DNA from: Zhongshania aquatica
GTDB lineage: Bacteria; Pseudomonadota; Gammaproteobacteria; Pseudomonadales; Spongiibacteraceae
DNA length: 64,000 nucleotides
Assembly (NCBI RefSeq): GCF_027257955.1
Contig: NZ_JANZNQ010000005.1
Location: 124,001 to 188,000 of the forward strand
Direction: 5' to 3'
The number at the start of each line of letters is the position of its first letter. The stretch's first letter is position 1. Positions 1-9,730 of the stretch are shown one piece after another. The translations under genes and the position numbers were made by a program. The notes under the pieces were generated by a model. It saw only the letters and a list, made by a program, of their open reading frames with translations. It was not told the DNA's origin and ran no database searches.

Positions 1-581
1 TTGAGGGTATTAAAAAGAAAGTGCGGACGGATTCTAGAATTCAGCGCATCTAAACGCGCATGCAAACTGCTTTGTTCGCGCAGGCGATACTGCAAACTTA
101 AATAGGCATAGCGCATGCCCACGCCAAGCACGACGGTGGCAACTGCCAAGGTTTCTGCCAAGGCCCAAACATCAATTAGCCAACTTTCACCCTGCAATCT
201 ACCGCTGGCAAACCACTGGCCGAACACGGTGACGCAGGCAACCCAAACAAGGCAAACGATAAAACTAACAGCGGCAGTTACCGCTGTGCTTAGCGGCAAA
301 AATAATGGTTTGAGCAACTGCAATATGGCCGCCGCCCCCAGCAGACACCAAATAGTGAACATGCCCGATAGTCCGAGGAGTACCCAATCGAAATTCTGCA
401 AACCGGATTTTAGCAGGGTAAACAAAATGGCAAGCAAGGAGGCCAATAACACAATTAATAGCAGTGATTGCGGGCTAGACAGGTTGCCAATAAATGACAC
501 CTGCTGATCCTTATGCTGAAATTGCGACTTTAGCTGCGCTTTGTTTTGCTGCCAACCCGACACGGCTTTCACCTTACACAT
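1..581 (-). CDS. algZ: AlgZ/FimS-like sensor histidine kinase, N-terminal part (cut by window edge)
   Basis: The minus strand carries an open frame that runs off the left edge. It encodes an N-terminal membrane domain of about four hydrophobic segments, then a helical stretch ending at the edge in RIRPHFLFNTLN, the phospho-accepting histidine motif of LytS/AlgZ-type kinases. AlgZ partners the response regulator AlgR, which controls alginate and twitching motility in Pseudomonas, where the pair lies beside argH; argH is also close by here. The ATG at 581 has no clear ribosome binding site. An in-frame GTG at 500 is preceded by AAGGA and gives a start closer to the Pseudomonas protein, so it may be the true start. 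The kinase family is well supported; the exact name rests on synteny. Confidence 0.78.
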   Translation of the reverse strand, partial: MCKVKAVSGWQQNKAQLKSQFQHKDQQVSFIGNLSSPQSLLLIVLLASLLAILFTLLKSGLQNFDWVLLGLSGMFTIWCLLGAAAILQLLKPLFLPLSTAVTAAVSFIVCLVWVACVTVFGQWFASGRLQGESWLIDVWALAETLAVATVVLGVGMRYAYLSLQYRLREQSSLHARLDALNSRIRPHFLFNTL

Positions 582-655
582 GTTTTGTAAAGCATAGCAG
601 GCTGGTGGCAGAGCGGATATGACTAACGCTTGGGGCTAGCCATATCCGTGGGGAT

Positions 656-2296
656 TTATTTAAGTGGAAATGCGGTCCAGCTGTCGGTCCACGTTACCAC
701 TGCGCCGGGACGGATAGCGCCGCGATAATTTGCAGCCTCATCCCAAAATTCGCCCTGCGGCACCGCTACCGCATTGTCTTTTGCTGGAGAAGAAGCCGCG
801 ACGCGATAATCCGGTTCGCTTTCACTTTGGGTCACTTTTAAAAACTGCGGGTTAATACCCAAGCTGGCGCCTTCGGATATATAAGCGGCCTCATCAAAAC
901 CGCCATCATCATTTTGGTCGCCGAATTCCTCTGCAAAAAAATGCGTGCCGTCTAGGCCTATATCCGACATCATCAGGCCCGCAAAACTCATTTTACCTTG
1001 GTCAATACGCGCCACGGTCTCAGTATCTTTAATATCTATCGCCTCGCCCGAAAATCCCGAGATGATCATATTATTAAAGTGACCGCCGGTGCCGCGACGC
1101 AGGGTCATGCCGCGCTGATACTTTTCCTGACTATTCATTCCGAGCAGAGTCACGTTATACAAGGTCGGTTCAGAGATCGGCTCGGCCTGATAATCCCCCT
1201 CGCGGTTATCGGCTTCGAAGGCGTTATCGCCCACCCCCGAATATTGCTGAATTTGTAAAAACTGCACACGCCCCGTCCAGCCCATATCCCAGTCAAGGGA
1301 GTCATCCGCCGCCCCGGTGATAAGAATATGGCGCAAATCGACAGTGCCACCAAATATCTCAATGCCATCATCTAAAGCGCGGTGAACCTGCACATGGCGA
1401 ATAATGGTTTTACTGCCACAGCCGCCCAAGGTCAGCCCGTTCAGCTCATTATTGGCATAGACTTCGTAACCAGCAAATTCGACGCGAACGTATTCCAATA
1501 CACCACAATTGTCTCGCGGGTCGCTGCCGCCAAACATGCCCCGGGTATCACCGGCATTTAAACCTTCTATTTGTGCATCCGCTGTATTTACCGGCGCATT
1601 ACCCAGCAACACGAGGCCACCCCAATCACCGGCCTTACGCTTGCCCGCCAGCGCAGAACTGGTAAACACGATTGGGGCCAGCGCCGTGCCACGGGCTTGA
1701 ATGCTGCCGTCGCGGGTCACTAACAATGCACTGCCCGGGCGTCCTTGCACAATCGTACCCGCCTCAACGACCAGCCTTGCCCCTGCCTCAACGTAAACTA
1801 TGCCGTCTAAGATCCAAGTTTTATCGCTGGTCCATATTTGCTCGCCGCGTATTGAACCACTCACTACCTGACTGCGACTTATTAACTGCGACAGATCTTT
1901 ACTGAATATCGCCGCCGCAATAACGACAAATAATACAATCACAGCAAAGCCAATCACTGCATTGCCGAGTGGACCTTGCTTTGGCTTTTCTGAAGACGTT
2001 TTGTAGCCGACGGTCTCAGCGATATCGGGATTAATTACCCCTACCGGACGATCATGACGACCCTGGGTTAAGGCGCCGCTGGTATTAATGTTCTGCAGGC
2101 CGATACCCAACTCTCGAATATCGGGATTACTGCTCACCGCCGCCTGATCTATCAACTCTTTGCGATAGGCAGGATCATTTAGCAAGGTATTAAAATGAAT
2201 ATACCTAACGCCCTTATCACCCTGCTTGTCGTAGGTTTTCTTAAGCTGCCAGAGCATTTCAACCAACTTGGCACGGGGAGACGTGACGTTACTCAT
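656..2296 (-). CDS. Membrane-anchored right-handed beta-helix protein
   Basis: A 546-residue protein. Residues 1-105 are a charged, probably cytoplasmic region, followed by one strongly hydrophobic segment near residues 111-130, then a long repetitive extracytoplasmic part. The latter has features of right-handed beta-helix proteins: an acidic, glycine-rich repeated pattern with phrases such as DDGIEIFGG and DDSLDWDMGWTG, and a start like the T-WILDG-V-V--GA-L-V--GT-I pattern of secreted surface lipoproteins. The start at 2296 is chosen over an upstream ATG at 2377 because GAGGT lies seven bases before it. It sits between algZ and argH, where Pseudomonas has no gene. No enzymatic function can be assigned; polysaccharide binding or surface structure are possibilities. 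Confidence 0.7.
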   Translation of the reverse strand: MSNVTSPRAKLVEMLWQLKKTYDKQGDKGVRYIHFNTLLNDPAYRKELIDQAAVSSNPDIRELGIGLQNINTSGALTQGRHDRPVGVINPDIAETVGYKTSSEKPKQGPLGNAVIGFAVIVLFVVIAAAIFSKDLSQLISRSQVVSGSIRGEQIWTSDKTWILDGIVYVEAGARLVVEAGTIVQGRPGSALLVTRDGSIQARGTALAPIVFTSSALAGKRKAGDWGGLVLLGNAPVNTADAQIEGLNAGDTRGMFGGSDPRDNCGVLEYVRVEFAGYEVYANNELNGLTLGGCGSKTIIRHVQVHRALDDGIEIFGGTVDLRHILITGAADDSLDWDMGWTGRVQFLQIQQYSGVGDNAFEADNREGDYQAEPISEPTLYNVTLLGMNSQEKYQRGMTLRRGTGGHFNNMIISGFSGEAIDIKDTETVARIDQGKMSFAGLMMSDIGLDGTHFFAEEFGDQNDDGGFDEAAYISEGASLGINPQFLKVTQSESEPDYRVAASSPAKDNAVAVPQGEFWDEAANYRGAIRPGAVVTWTDSWTAFPLK

Positions 2297-2492
2297 TGCT
2301 TTACCTCGGTAAACAGGCCTGTTTTTAGGCAGCGAAGTATGCGGGGAAAATATGACATTGGTATTAAGCGAAAACACCCTATCCTTTCGCCAAGCACGCT
2401 TATATCTAAAACTGATATAATGACGACCTTTTCAGCGATGGGTCGCAAACGCGCCCACGCCAGACCTATTAGTGACACGGGAACACAGCGCA

Positions 2493-3893
2493 ATGAGTGA
2501 CAAAGATCCGAGCATCAAACCCTGGGGCGGCCGCTTCAGCGAGCCTACCGACCAGTTTGTAGAACGCTTTACGGCCTCTGTCAGCTTTGATCAGCGCCTG
2601 TATCACCACGACATCAACGGCTCACTCGCCCATGCCGCCATGCTTGAAAAAGTTGGCGTATTAACCGCGCAAGAGCTGGCTGATATTCAAGGCGGACTCG
2701 AGGAAATTCGCGCCGAAATTCTCGCTGGCACCTTTGAATGGTCGATCAGCCTTGAAGACGTGCACATGAATATTGAAGCGCGCCTGACCGATAAAATCGG
2801 TATCACCGGTAAAAAACTACATACCGGCCGCTCGCGCAACGACCAAGTGGCAACCGATATTCGTCTCTACGTGCGCGATGAGCTAGCGCTGATTTGCAAA
2901 GAACTGAGCCGCCTGCAGCAGGGGCTTATCAACCTCGCCAAGCGCGAAGCCAATACTATTATGCCGGGCTTCACCCATTTGCAAACCGCCCAACCCGTTA
3001 CCTTTGGCCACCACATGCTGGCTTGGAATGAAATGTTGGAACGCGACTACAGCCGTTTTCAAGACTGTGGCGTTCGCCTAAATCAGTGTCCGCTGGGCGC
3101 CGCCGCGCTGGCCGGAACGACCTACCCAATTGATCGCCATTACAGTGCCGAGTTGCTGGGTTTCGACCGCCCCACAGAAAACTCGCTAGATTCAGTCAGT
3201 GATCGGGACTTTGCAATCGAGTTTGCCGCCGCCGCCAGCGTAATGATGACCCACCTCTCTCGCTTCAGCGAAGAACTCGTATTGTGGACGTCAGCACAAT
3301 TTAAATTTATCGAATTACCAGACCGCTTCTGCACCGGTTCATCGATTATGCCGCAGAAGAAAAACCCAGACGTGCCGGAATTAATTCGCGGCAAAGTGGG
3401 CCGAGTGAACGGCCATTTGGTTAGCCTGCTAACACTGATGAAATCTCAGCCACTCGCCTACAACAAAGATAACCAAGAAGACAAAGAGCCTATCTTCGAC
3501 ATTATCGATACCGTAAAAGACTGCTTAAAAGCCTACGCAGACATGGTACCGGCAATCACTGTGAACGAAGATGTGACTCGCGAAGCAGCGATGCGCGGCT
3601 TCTCAACCGCAACTGATTTAGCCGATTACTTGGTACGCAAAGGCTTACCCTTCCGCGACGCGCACGAAGTGGTCGGTAAGTCAGTGGCCTATGGCGTTGC
3701 CGAAAACAAAGACTTGTCAGAAATGACCATCGATGAACTGCGCACGTTCAGCAGCGACATTGAACTGGATGTCTTTGATGTTCTCACTCTCGAAGGCTCG
3801 GTAAATGCCCGTGATCACATAGGCGGCACTGCGCCCAAGCAGGTATTAGCGGCGGCAGAACGAGCAGAAAGCCGACTGAACACGCGCGTCTAA
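2493..3893 (+). CDS. argH: Argininosuccinate lyase
   Basis: The enzyme splits argininosuccinate into arginine and fumarate, the last step of arginine synthesis, in the cytosol. The 466-residue protein has the usual length. It carries the fumarase/aspartase superfamily signature [12 protein letters not shown] beginning near residue 282; the first serines of this loop are catalytic in the family. The N-terminal [12 protein letters not shown] and the [13 protein letters not shown] stretch are also typical. The start at 2493 gives the standard MSDKD-type N-terminus; an upstream in-frame codon at 2472 is less likely. It is transcribed away from the algZ side and followed by a hairpin terminator. 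Confidence 0.97.
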   Translation: MSDKDPSIKPWGGRFSEPTDQFVERFTASVSFDQRLYHHDINGSLAHAAMLEKVGVLTAQELADIQGGLEEIRAEILAGTFEWSISLEDVHMNIEARLTDKIGITGKKLHTGRSRNDQVATDIRLYVRDELALICKELSRLQQGLINLAKREANTIMPGFTHLQTAQPVTFGHHMLAWNEMLERDYSRFQDCGVRLNQCPLGAAALAGTTYPIDRHYSAELLGFDRPTENSLDSVSDRDFAIEFAAAASVMMTHLSRFSEELVLWTSAQFKFIELPDRFCTGSSIMPQKKNPDVPELIRGKVGRVNGHLVSLLTLMKSQPLAYNKDNQEDKEPIFDIIDTVKDCLKAYADMVPAITVNEDVTREAAMRGFSTATDLADYLVRKGLPFRDAHEVVGKSVAYGVAENKDLSEMTIDELRTFSSDIELDVFDVLTLEGSVNARDHIGGTAPKQVLAAAERAESRLNTRV

Positions 3894-3927
3894 ATACTAG
3901 GCAATATGCTGCTCAAACTAGCTTAGC

Positions 3928-3948
3928 GCCGGTGCGTTTTGCACCGGC
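3928..3948 (+). terminator. Hairpin terminator after argH
   Basis: An eight-base perfect stem (GCCGGTGC with GCACCGGC) around a GTTTT loop lies 34 bases after the argH stop and is followed by GATTTT. The tail is short, so this is probably an intrinsic terminator of moderate strength. Confidence 0.65.
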
Positions 3949-4051
3949 GATTTTCACCACCAAGCCCAAAGTGAGATTAACACCACAAAAGGGTGATTCT
4001 TAGATGGTCAGCCGTTACATTAATCTGCGTAAATAGAACTGCATGAGACCG

Positions 4052-4104
4052 TTGCACAAATGTCATTTTGCCCATATTGGCGTCATAACGCCCTGCTTGT
4101 GCAA
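4052..4104. repeat. Nested inverted repeats upstream of the RND operon
   Basis: TTGCACAA (4052-4059) and TTGTGCAA (4097-4104) are perfect inverted arms. Inside lies a second hairpin, GGCGT-CATA-ACGCC (4079-4092). The element is 53 bases before the TTG start of the efflux adaptor gene, so it could be an operator or an RNA leader structure. Function is inferred from position only. Confidence 0.4.
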
Positions 4105-4156
4105 AGGACGCGACTAAACGAATGACCGCTACTTAGATTTACAACGGAGTACCGTC

Positions 4157-5194
4157 TTGAAAAGCGCAAACAACACACTGCTATTATGTACCTGTTTTGC
4201 AGCACTTCTCGCGGGCTGCAGCCCCGCTGAAAATTCAGCGTCAGCACCCAGACCTGCTCCCGCAGTGAAAATTAGCACACTAAAAACTGAGCCCGTGCAA
4301 AATCGCGTGCAGGCTTTAGGCACCTTGCTTGCGCGTGAATCCATCGATATCAGCAGCAATGTCAGCGAGAAAATCACGGCCGTACATTTTAACGATGGCG
4401 ATAACGTGACCAAGGGACAGTTGCTCGTCACTCTGCAGCAGGATGAAGAAGCGGCACAACTCAATTCAGCTCGCGCTGATTTGGCGGAACAAGAACGAGA
4501 GCTGGCGCGCCTGAAGGGTTTGATTGCCAATCAATCTGCAGCCCAAACTGAATACGATCAGCGCCAAACCGCCAAACTTCGCGCCGAAAGTAAAATTGCA
4601 GAGATACAAGCGCTGCTAGCCGAGCGCAATATTCGCGCGCCCTTCAGCGGTGTCACCGGCCTGCGGCAACTTAGCCCCGGGGCCTTGGTCAGCCCCGGCA
4701 CAAGCATTGCGACACTGGATGATATCAGCGTTATGCGCCTCGATTTTCAGTTACCCAGCCTAGGCATCAACGCAATTGCGAGCGGGCAAAGCGTCGTCGC
4801 TCATAGCGAAGCCTTAGGAAAAGACTTCACCGCCACTATTGCCAGCGTCGCCACGCGCATCAACCCCGTTGACCGAAGCATGACCGCGCGCGCTCTAATC
4901 GATAATCCCGACAACACACTTAAACCCGGCATGTTGATGCTGGTATCGCTAATTACCAATGAGCACGACGCCATTATGGCGCCGGAGTCGGCACTGCAAA
5001 GTATTCAACTTCAGCACTATGTCTGGATTATGGATAGCGAACAAAAAGCCGAGCGCCGCCAAGTTAGCCTAGGCATTCGCAAACCCGGCTTTGTCGAACT
5101 GAGCAGCGGTGTCAGCGCTGGCGAACAGCTTATTTACGAAGGCTTTACTGCACTGCAACCTGGGGCAAGCGTAGCGCCACAGGGGAGCGAATAG
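4157..5194 (+). CDS. RND efflux periplasmic adaptor lipoprotein
   Basis: A membrane fusion protein that links an inner-membrane RND pump to an outer-membrane channel. The 345-residue product starts with a lipoprotein signal peptide whose lipobox is LLAGC, so it is predicted to be lipid-anchored in the periplasm. The lipoyl-type half motifs (IDISSNVSEKITAVHFNDGD; IRAPFSGVTGL) flank a coiled coil rich in Glu, Ala and Arg near residues 90-150. The start is a TTG preceded by GGAG. The stop lies one base before the pump gene, so the two are co-translated. No TolC-type channel gene is in the window, so a channel encoded elsewhere must be used. The substrate is unknown. Confidence 0.9.
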   Translation: MKSANNTLLLCTCFAALLAGCSPAENSASAPRPAPAVKISTLKTEPVQNRVQALGTLLARESIDISSNVSEKITAVHFNDGDNVTKGQLLVTLQQDEEAAQLNSARADLAEQERELARLKGLIANQSAAQTEYDQRQTAKLRAESKIAEIQALLAERNIRAPFSGVTGLRQLSPGALVSPGTSIATLDDISVMRLDFQLPSLGINAIASGQSVVAHSEALGKDFTATIASVATRINPVDRSMTARALIDNPDNTLKPGMLMLVSLITNEHDAIMAPESALQSIQLQHYVWIMDSEQKAERRQVSLGIRKPGFVELSSGVSAGEQLIYEGFTALQPGASVAPQGSE

Positions 5195-5195
5195 A

Positions 5196-8100
5196 ATGCT
5201 GCTTTCTGATACGGCGATAAAACGTCCGGTATTTGCGACGGTTATCAGTCTGCTGCTAGTCGCTTTTGGTTTACTCGCCTTTGAACGCCTACCGCTGCGT
5301 GAATACCCCGATATTGATCCTCCGATTGTCTCTATTCGCACCGTTTACGTGGGCGCCTCTGCGGAGGTCGTCGAGTCTCGGGTTACGCAAATTATCGAAG
5401 ATCGTATTGCCGGTATCGAAGGGATCAAGACGATTGATTCAAGCAGCCGCGACGGCTTTTCGTCCATCAATATCGAGTTCAAATTGTCGCGAGACATAGA
5501 CGCCGCCGCCAACGATGTGCGCGACCGCGTCTCTGGAGCGCTAGCCGATTTACCGGAGGAAGCCGACCCACCAGAAGTACAAAAGACCGACGCCGACGAG
5601 CAGGTCATTATGTGGCTTAACTTAACGTCGGAAACCCAGAGCGTATTGGCACTGGCGGATTACGCCCAACGCTATATTGTTGATCGCTTTGCGGTGATTG
5701 ACGGCGTCGCACGAGTACGCATAAGTGGCGGCCCTGAATACGCCATGCGTATTTGGCTAAACCGCGAGTCATTAGCGGCCCGCCAACTCACCGTGGGTGA
5801 TATTGAAAATGCACTGCGTCGGGAAAACGTAGAGCTACCCGCTGGCACCTTAAAATCATTGGATCGCGATTTTGTGGTGAAGATTAATCGCCACTACCTC
5901 AGCCCCGCTGATTTCGAAGGCCTAGTAGTAAAACGTGATGAACAGGGTTATCTAACCAAATTAAGCGACGTCGCCAGAGTTGAATTGGGCGCCGCTGAAT
6001 ACCGCCAGTCATTCCAAGGCAATGGCGTACCTATGGTGGGCGTCGGCATTGTAAAACAAAGCGTGTCCAATACCCTCGCCGTGGCTGAGGCGGTGCGCGC
6101 CGAAGCTGAAAAAGTACGCAAGACCTTGCCCGGCGACATTCAGCTACACTCTAGCTACGACAGCTCGGTATTTATCGACCGCGCCATTTCCGAGGTTTAC
6201 AGCACCTTATTCATTGCCGCGGCACTGGTTGTGCTGGTGATATTTTTGTTTCTTGGCGACTTCCGCGCCATGCTAGTGCCCGCGATCACCGTACCGGTAT
6301 CACTCATCGCCACCTTCACCGTACTTTATGCGCTAGGGTACACAGTCAACTTACTCACCTTGCTAGCATTAGTCTTAGCTATCGGTCTTGTGGTTGATGA
6401 CAGCATTGTGGTGCTCGAGAATATTCACCGACGCTTACTCAACGGTGAACCGCCCTTGGTTGCGGCTTATCGCGGCAGCCGCCAAGTGGGCTTTGCGGTG
6501 ATTGCAACAACGGCGGTGCTCGTTGCTGTCTTTATTCCCATCAGTTTCCTAGAAGGCGATGTGGGCCGCTTATTTGGCGAATTTGCAGTTGCTATGGCCG
6601 TCGCGGTTATGTTCTCCAGCGTTGTTGCACTTACGCTGTCTCCCGTCATTTGCTCAAAAGTGCTGAATCGCGACGCCATGCACGGCGGTCTCGCTAACTT
6701 TGTCGAAAGTCTGCTGCACCGCATGGAAACCCGCTACGGCAAACTTCTCGCCGGGAGCATGAAACACCCAATTCTATCCGCCCTCGCACTGGTGCTCACC
6801 GTCGGCGCCTGTGTGTTTTTTCTTCAAAAAGTACCCGCGGAATTTGCCCCCAAGGAAGATCGCGGCGTTGTATTTATGATTATTCGCGGCCCAGAAGGCG
6901 CATCGTATAACTACGTCACCCGCCAATTAGCTGAAGTAGAACAACGACTGATGCCGATGGTTGACGCAGGCACGATCAACCGACTACTACTTCGCGCTCC
7001 CGGTGGACGCGGTGGTGCCGACGTCTACAATGAAGCCGTCGGAATTTTGGTGCTAACTCCGTGGGGCGAGCGCCAACCAGTCGCGCAGGTTGTCGGCGAG
7101 ATACGGCAGCGACTCGCTGGCTTTACCGGCTTAAGTGTATTTCCTATTACTCCTCAATCCTTGGGTGGCGGCTTCACTAAGCCATTGGAATTCGTACTCG
7201 GCGGGAGCAATTACGAGGAACTCGCGGAGTGGTCGGAAGAGCTGATTAAAGAAGCCAAAACCAATCCTGGCCTGCTGGGTATTGATAGTGACTTCCGGCA
7301 AACTAAACCGCAGTTAGCGGTGACCATAAATCGCGATCGCGCCGCCACCCTCGGCGTAGATGCCAGCGAGATCAATCGCAGCTTAGAAACCCTGCTCGGC
7401 TCACGACGGGTCACGACGTTTATGATGGCCGGCGAAGAGTACGATGTTATTTTGGAGGGGGAACTGGATACCCAACAAAGTCCGCAGGATCTGAATAATA
7501 TCTATGTGCGCTCTGCCACCACCGGCAATCTCATCCCCCTTGGCAACCTTGTTACCTTGCAGGAGCGTGGCGATGCCGCGGTGCTAAACCGTTACAATCG
7601 AGTAAGGGCGATCACCATCGACGCCAACCTTGCCAATGGTTACTCGCTGGGTGAGGCACTCACTTATATGGAAAATCTCGCTTCCGAGAAATTCCCGAAC
7701 GCGACCATCGATTTCAAGGGCGAGTCCTTGGATTATCGTGAGGCAGGCTATTCCGTTTATTTCACCTTCGCGCTGGCATTGCTTGTTGTTTACCTTGTGC
7801 TTGCGGCCCAATTCGAAAGCTTTATTCATCCCTTTATTATTTTATTGAGCGTACCGCTAGCGATTGCCGGTGCCTTAATTGGGCTTTATCTCACCGGTCA
7901 AAGTTTGAACATTTACAGCCAAATAGCACTGATTATGCTGGTAGGCTTAGCCGCAAAAAACGGCATTTTATTGGTGGAGTTTGCCAACCAATTGCGCGAT
8001 CAAGGGTTGGAATTTAACGAGGCGATTTTACAATCTGCGCGCCAACGTTTGCGCCCGATTGCGATGACAGCCATCACCACTATCATGGGCGCAGTGCCAC

Positions 8101-8309
8101 TGCTACTTTCATCAGGGCCGGGCAGTGAGTCGCGCTATGTAATTGGTATCGTGGTCGTATTCGGCGTCAGTTCCGCCACCATACTCACACTATTTGTCAT
8201 CCCCATGGCTTATCGTCTTCTCGCCAAAAATAGCCAATCTCCCCATGCGGTTACACGCAGACTGGAAGCTCAGTTAGCGCTGCATGAAGACAAAGAGCGG
8301 GATCAATAA
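5196..8309 (+). CDS. RND multidrug efflux pump, AcrB/MexB superfamily
   Basis: A 1037-residue proton-driven inner-membrane transporter, full length for the HAE1 family. It opens with DTAIKRPVFATVISLLL (first membrane helix) and has two large periplasmic loops after helices 1 and 7. Helix 4 carries GLVVDDSIVVLENI, which includes the conserved paired aspartates of the proton relay. The C-terminal half has GLAAKNGILLVEFANQ and the helix 10-12 block. It is directly translationally linked to the adaptor gene. HAE1 pumps usually export drugs, detergents or hydrophobic metabolites; the sequence alone does not define the substrate. No linked regulator gene is present. Confidence 0.95.
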   Translation: MLLSDTAIKRPVFATVISLLLVAFGLLAFERLPLREYPDIDPPIVSIRTVYVGASAEVVESRVTQIIEDRIAGIEGIKTIDSSSRDGFSSINIEFKLSRDIDAAANDVRDRVSGALADLPEEADPPEVQKTDADEQVIMWLNLTSETQSVLALADYAQRYIVDRFAVIDGVARVRISGGPEYAMRIWLNRESLAARQLTVGDIENALRRENVELPAGTLKSLDRDFVVKINRHYLSPADFEGLVVKRDEQGYLTKLSDVARVELGAAEYRQSFQGNGVPMVGVGIVKQSVSNTLAVAEAVRAEAEKVRKTLPGDIQLHSSYDSSVFIDRAISEVYSTLFIAAALVVLVIFLFLGDFRAMLVPAITVPVSLIATFTVLYALGYTVNLLTLLALVLAIGLVVDDSIVVLENIHRRLLNGEPPLVAAYRGSRQVGFAVIATTAVLVAVFIPISFLEGDVGRLFGEFAVAMAVAVMFSSVVALTLSPVICSKVLNRDAMHGGLANFVESLLHRMETRYGKLLAGSMKHPILSALALVLTVGACVFFLQKVPAEFAPKEDRGVVFMIIRGPEGASYNYVTRQLAEVEQRLMPMVDAGTINRLLLRAPGGRGGADVYNEAVGILVLTPWGERQPVAQVVGEIRQRLAGFTGLSVFPITPQSLGGGFTKPLEFVLGGSNYEELAEWSEELIKEAKTNPGLLGIDSDFRQTKPQLAVTINRDRAATLGVDASEINRSLETLLGSRRVTTFMMAGEEYDVILEGELDTQQSPQDLNNIYVRSATTGNLIPLGNLVTLQERGDAAVLNRYNRVRAITIDANLANGYSLGEALTYMENLASEKFPNATIDFKGESLDYREAGYSVYFTFALALLVVYLVLAAQFESFIHPFIILLSVPLAIAGALIGLYLTGQSLNIYSQIALIMLVGLAAKNGILLVEFANQLRDQGLEFNEAILQSARQRLRPIAMTAITTIMGAVPLLLSSGPGSESRYVIGIVVVFGVSSATILTLFVIPMAYRLLAKNSQSPHAVTRRLEAQLALHEDKERDQ

Positions 8310-8360
8310 GTACCTCTTTTACCGGTACTGACATAGACAGGAATACACAGAAAATAAAAA

Positions 8361-8385
8361 CGCCAGCTCTAAAACAGAGCTGGCG
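8361..8385 (-). terminator. Intrinsic terminator for the leftward LLM oxidoreductase gene
   Basis: A ten-base perfect stem (CGCCAGCTCT / AGAGCTGGCG) with a five-base loop. Read on the minus strand it is followed by TTTTTATTTT, the run expected of an intrinsic terminator, so it serves the gene ending at 8423. It may also slow transcripts leaving the RND operon. Confidence 0.85.
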
Positions 8386-8422
8386 CGATGCATCAAAATA
8401 TTGAGGCAAGAAGCCCTAAAAT

Positions 8423-9445
8423 TTACACCACTTCGTTGGCGATGAATTCCATGGTATCTATCGACGTTTCAAAATGGTCGCGATGACCAATCATGAGCGT
8501 GGTGACATCCGATTTTTTCCAGTCTTGCAGACGCTCTCGAATACGTTCTTTCGGGCCGAGCAATGAAATCTCATCAACCAGTGCGTCAGGAACAGCTTTT
8601 ATGGCCTCATCGTGCTTACCTTCATACCAGAGGTCTTGCACTTTCTCGGCTTCGTCGCCAAAGCCCATCCGGCCCATTAAATTCTTATGGAAATTATCTT
8701 GGCGCGCGCCCATGCCACCCAAGTACAGGGCCATAGTCATTTTACCTGGGTACATTGCCTCTTCGAGATTGTCGTTAACGATGCAATTTACCATCGCGTT
8801 AATTTCAAAATCATCAGACTTATTCGCCAAGCTGTCGTCAAAAATATTCATGCGGTAAGGCGAAACAAAAATGGGCATCCAACCATCGAATTTTTCAGCC
8901 GCCAGCGCGATGTTCTTCGGGCCTTCCGCACCGAGAAACACGGGGATTTTCTTGCGCAGTGGATGGGTAATACTTTTTAATGGCTTACCTAAGCCCAGAC
9001 TTTCAGGCCCTTGGTAAGGCAAATTATATTGGCTGCCGTGGAATTCTACCGGCGCCTCTCTCGATAGCGCTTGCTGGAAAATATCTAACCATTCGCGGGT
9101 ACGCTCAAGGGGACGTTTAAACTGCTGGCCATACCAGCCTTCAACCACTTGAGGGCCAGATACACCGACGCCAAGACACAAACGACCATTGGACAAATGA
9201 TCAAGTGTCATCGCCGTCATTGCCGCACACACCGGCGTCCGCGCTGAAATTTGCATCACACCGGTACAAAGGCGAATTTTATTTGTGGTAGCGGCGATAG
9301 CCGCAAGCGGCGTGAAACAGTCAGAGCCATAGGCCTCAGCGGTAAACACCGAATCGAAACCCATATTCTCAGCAGCCTGCGCCAACTCTAAGAAGCGATC
9401 AGTGGGATGCTTTTGCCAGTATCCGAGATGTAGTCCGAGTTTCAT
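8423..9445 (-). CDS. Luciferase-like (LLM) flavin/F420-dependent oxidoreductase
   Basis: A 340-residue TIM-barrel protein of the bacterial luciferase superfamily. The N-terminus MKLGLHLGYW and the GFDSVFTAEAYGSD stretch match the beta-1 and substrate-side segments of the F420-dependent subgroup (Rv3520c-like). LGVGVSGPQVVEGWYG is also typical. These enzymes use reduced F420 or FMN to oxidise or reduce organic substrates. The gene is monocistronic with its own terminator, 285 bases downstream of a P450 gene transcribed in the same direction, and a second LLM gene lies beyond the P450. The true cofactor cannot be decided from sequence alone. Confidence 0.85.
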   Translation of the reverse strand: MKLGLHLGYWQKHPTDRFLELAQAAENMGFDSVFTAEAYGSDCFTPLAAIAATTNKIRLCTGVMQISARTPVCAAMTAMTLDHLSNGRLCLGVGVSGPQVVEGWYGQQFKRPLERTREWLDIFQQALSREAPVEFHGSQYNLPYQGPESLGLGKPLKSITHPLRKKIPVFLGAEGPKNIALAAEKFDGWMPIFVSPYRMNIFDDSLANKSDDFEINAMVNCIVNDNLEEAMYPGKMTMALYLGGMGARQDNFHKNLMGRMGFGDEAEKVQDLWYEGKHDEAIKAVPDALVDEISLLGPKERIRERLQDWKKSDVTTLMIGHRDHFETSIDTMEFIANEVV

Positions 9446-9598
9446 GCGATATCCTCATTATTTTTTCGATGATGCTGCCAAGATTATACGGGGCAAGCAT
9501 GCCATAACCGATGACATCTCCGCTCAAATAGCGCCGTAAGGGGGTGACGAAAAAGATCATCGAATGATAAAGGGTAGCTGCGGGAAATGGTTCAAGAA

Positions 9599-9636
9599 TT
9601 CGCTCCGCTCACGTGGATACCCAATCGGGCTTCCCT
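9599..9636 (+). repeat. Dispersed intergenic repeat, copy A
   Basis: Contains TTCGCTCCGCTCACGTGGAT and then CCAATCGGGC. It resembles copies near 11871, 36387 and 40508, which share a C-G-C-T-C-A-C/T-x-TGG-GAT core followed by an AT-C-x-GG stretch. It lies between the P450 and LLM genes. Similarity was judged by eye. Confidence 0.45.
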
Positions 9637-9681
9637 GCGTTGCGCACGCCGCGAGAACTAAAAGCATGCAATTCGCACAAA

Positions 9682-9709
9682 GGCATATCCGATTAGAATC
9701 GGGTATGCC
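9682..9709 (-). terminator. Long hairpin downstream of the P450 gene
   Basis: A twelve-base stem (one G-T pair) with a four-base loop lies 21 bases beyond the P450 stop. There is no T run on either side. It could stabilise the 3' end or act with Rho rather than as a classical intrinsic terminator. It shares the CCGATTAG...ATCGG theme with the dispersed repeats. Confidence 0.5.
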
Positions 9710-9730
9710 TGTGCCAATGCCGCCTAAATA

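Noticed and set aside
115-507. 130-residue plus-strand frame
   Set aside because: It is antisense to the algZ-like kinase, which has clear family motifs on the other strand.
2416-2421. TATAAT upstream of argH
   Set aside because: No matching -35 box at a suitable distance, so it is not listed as a promoter.
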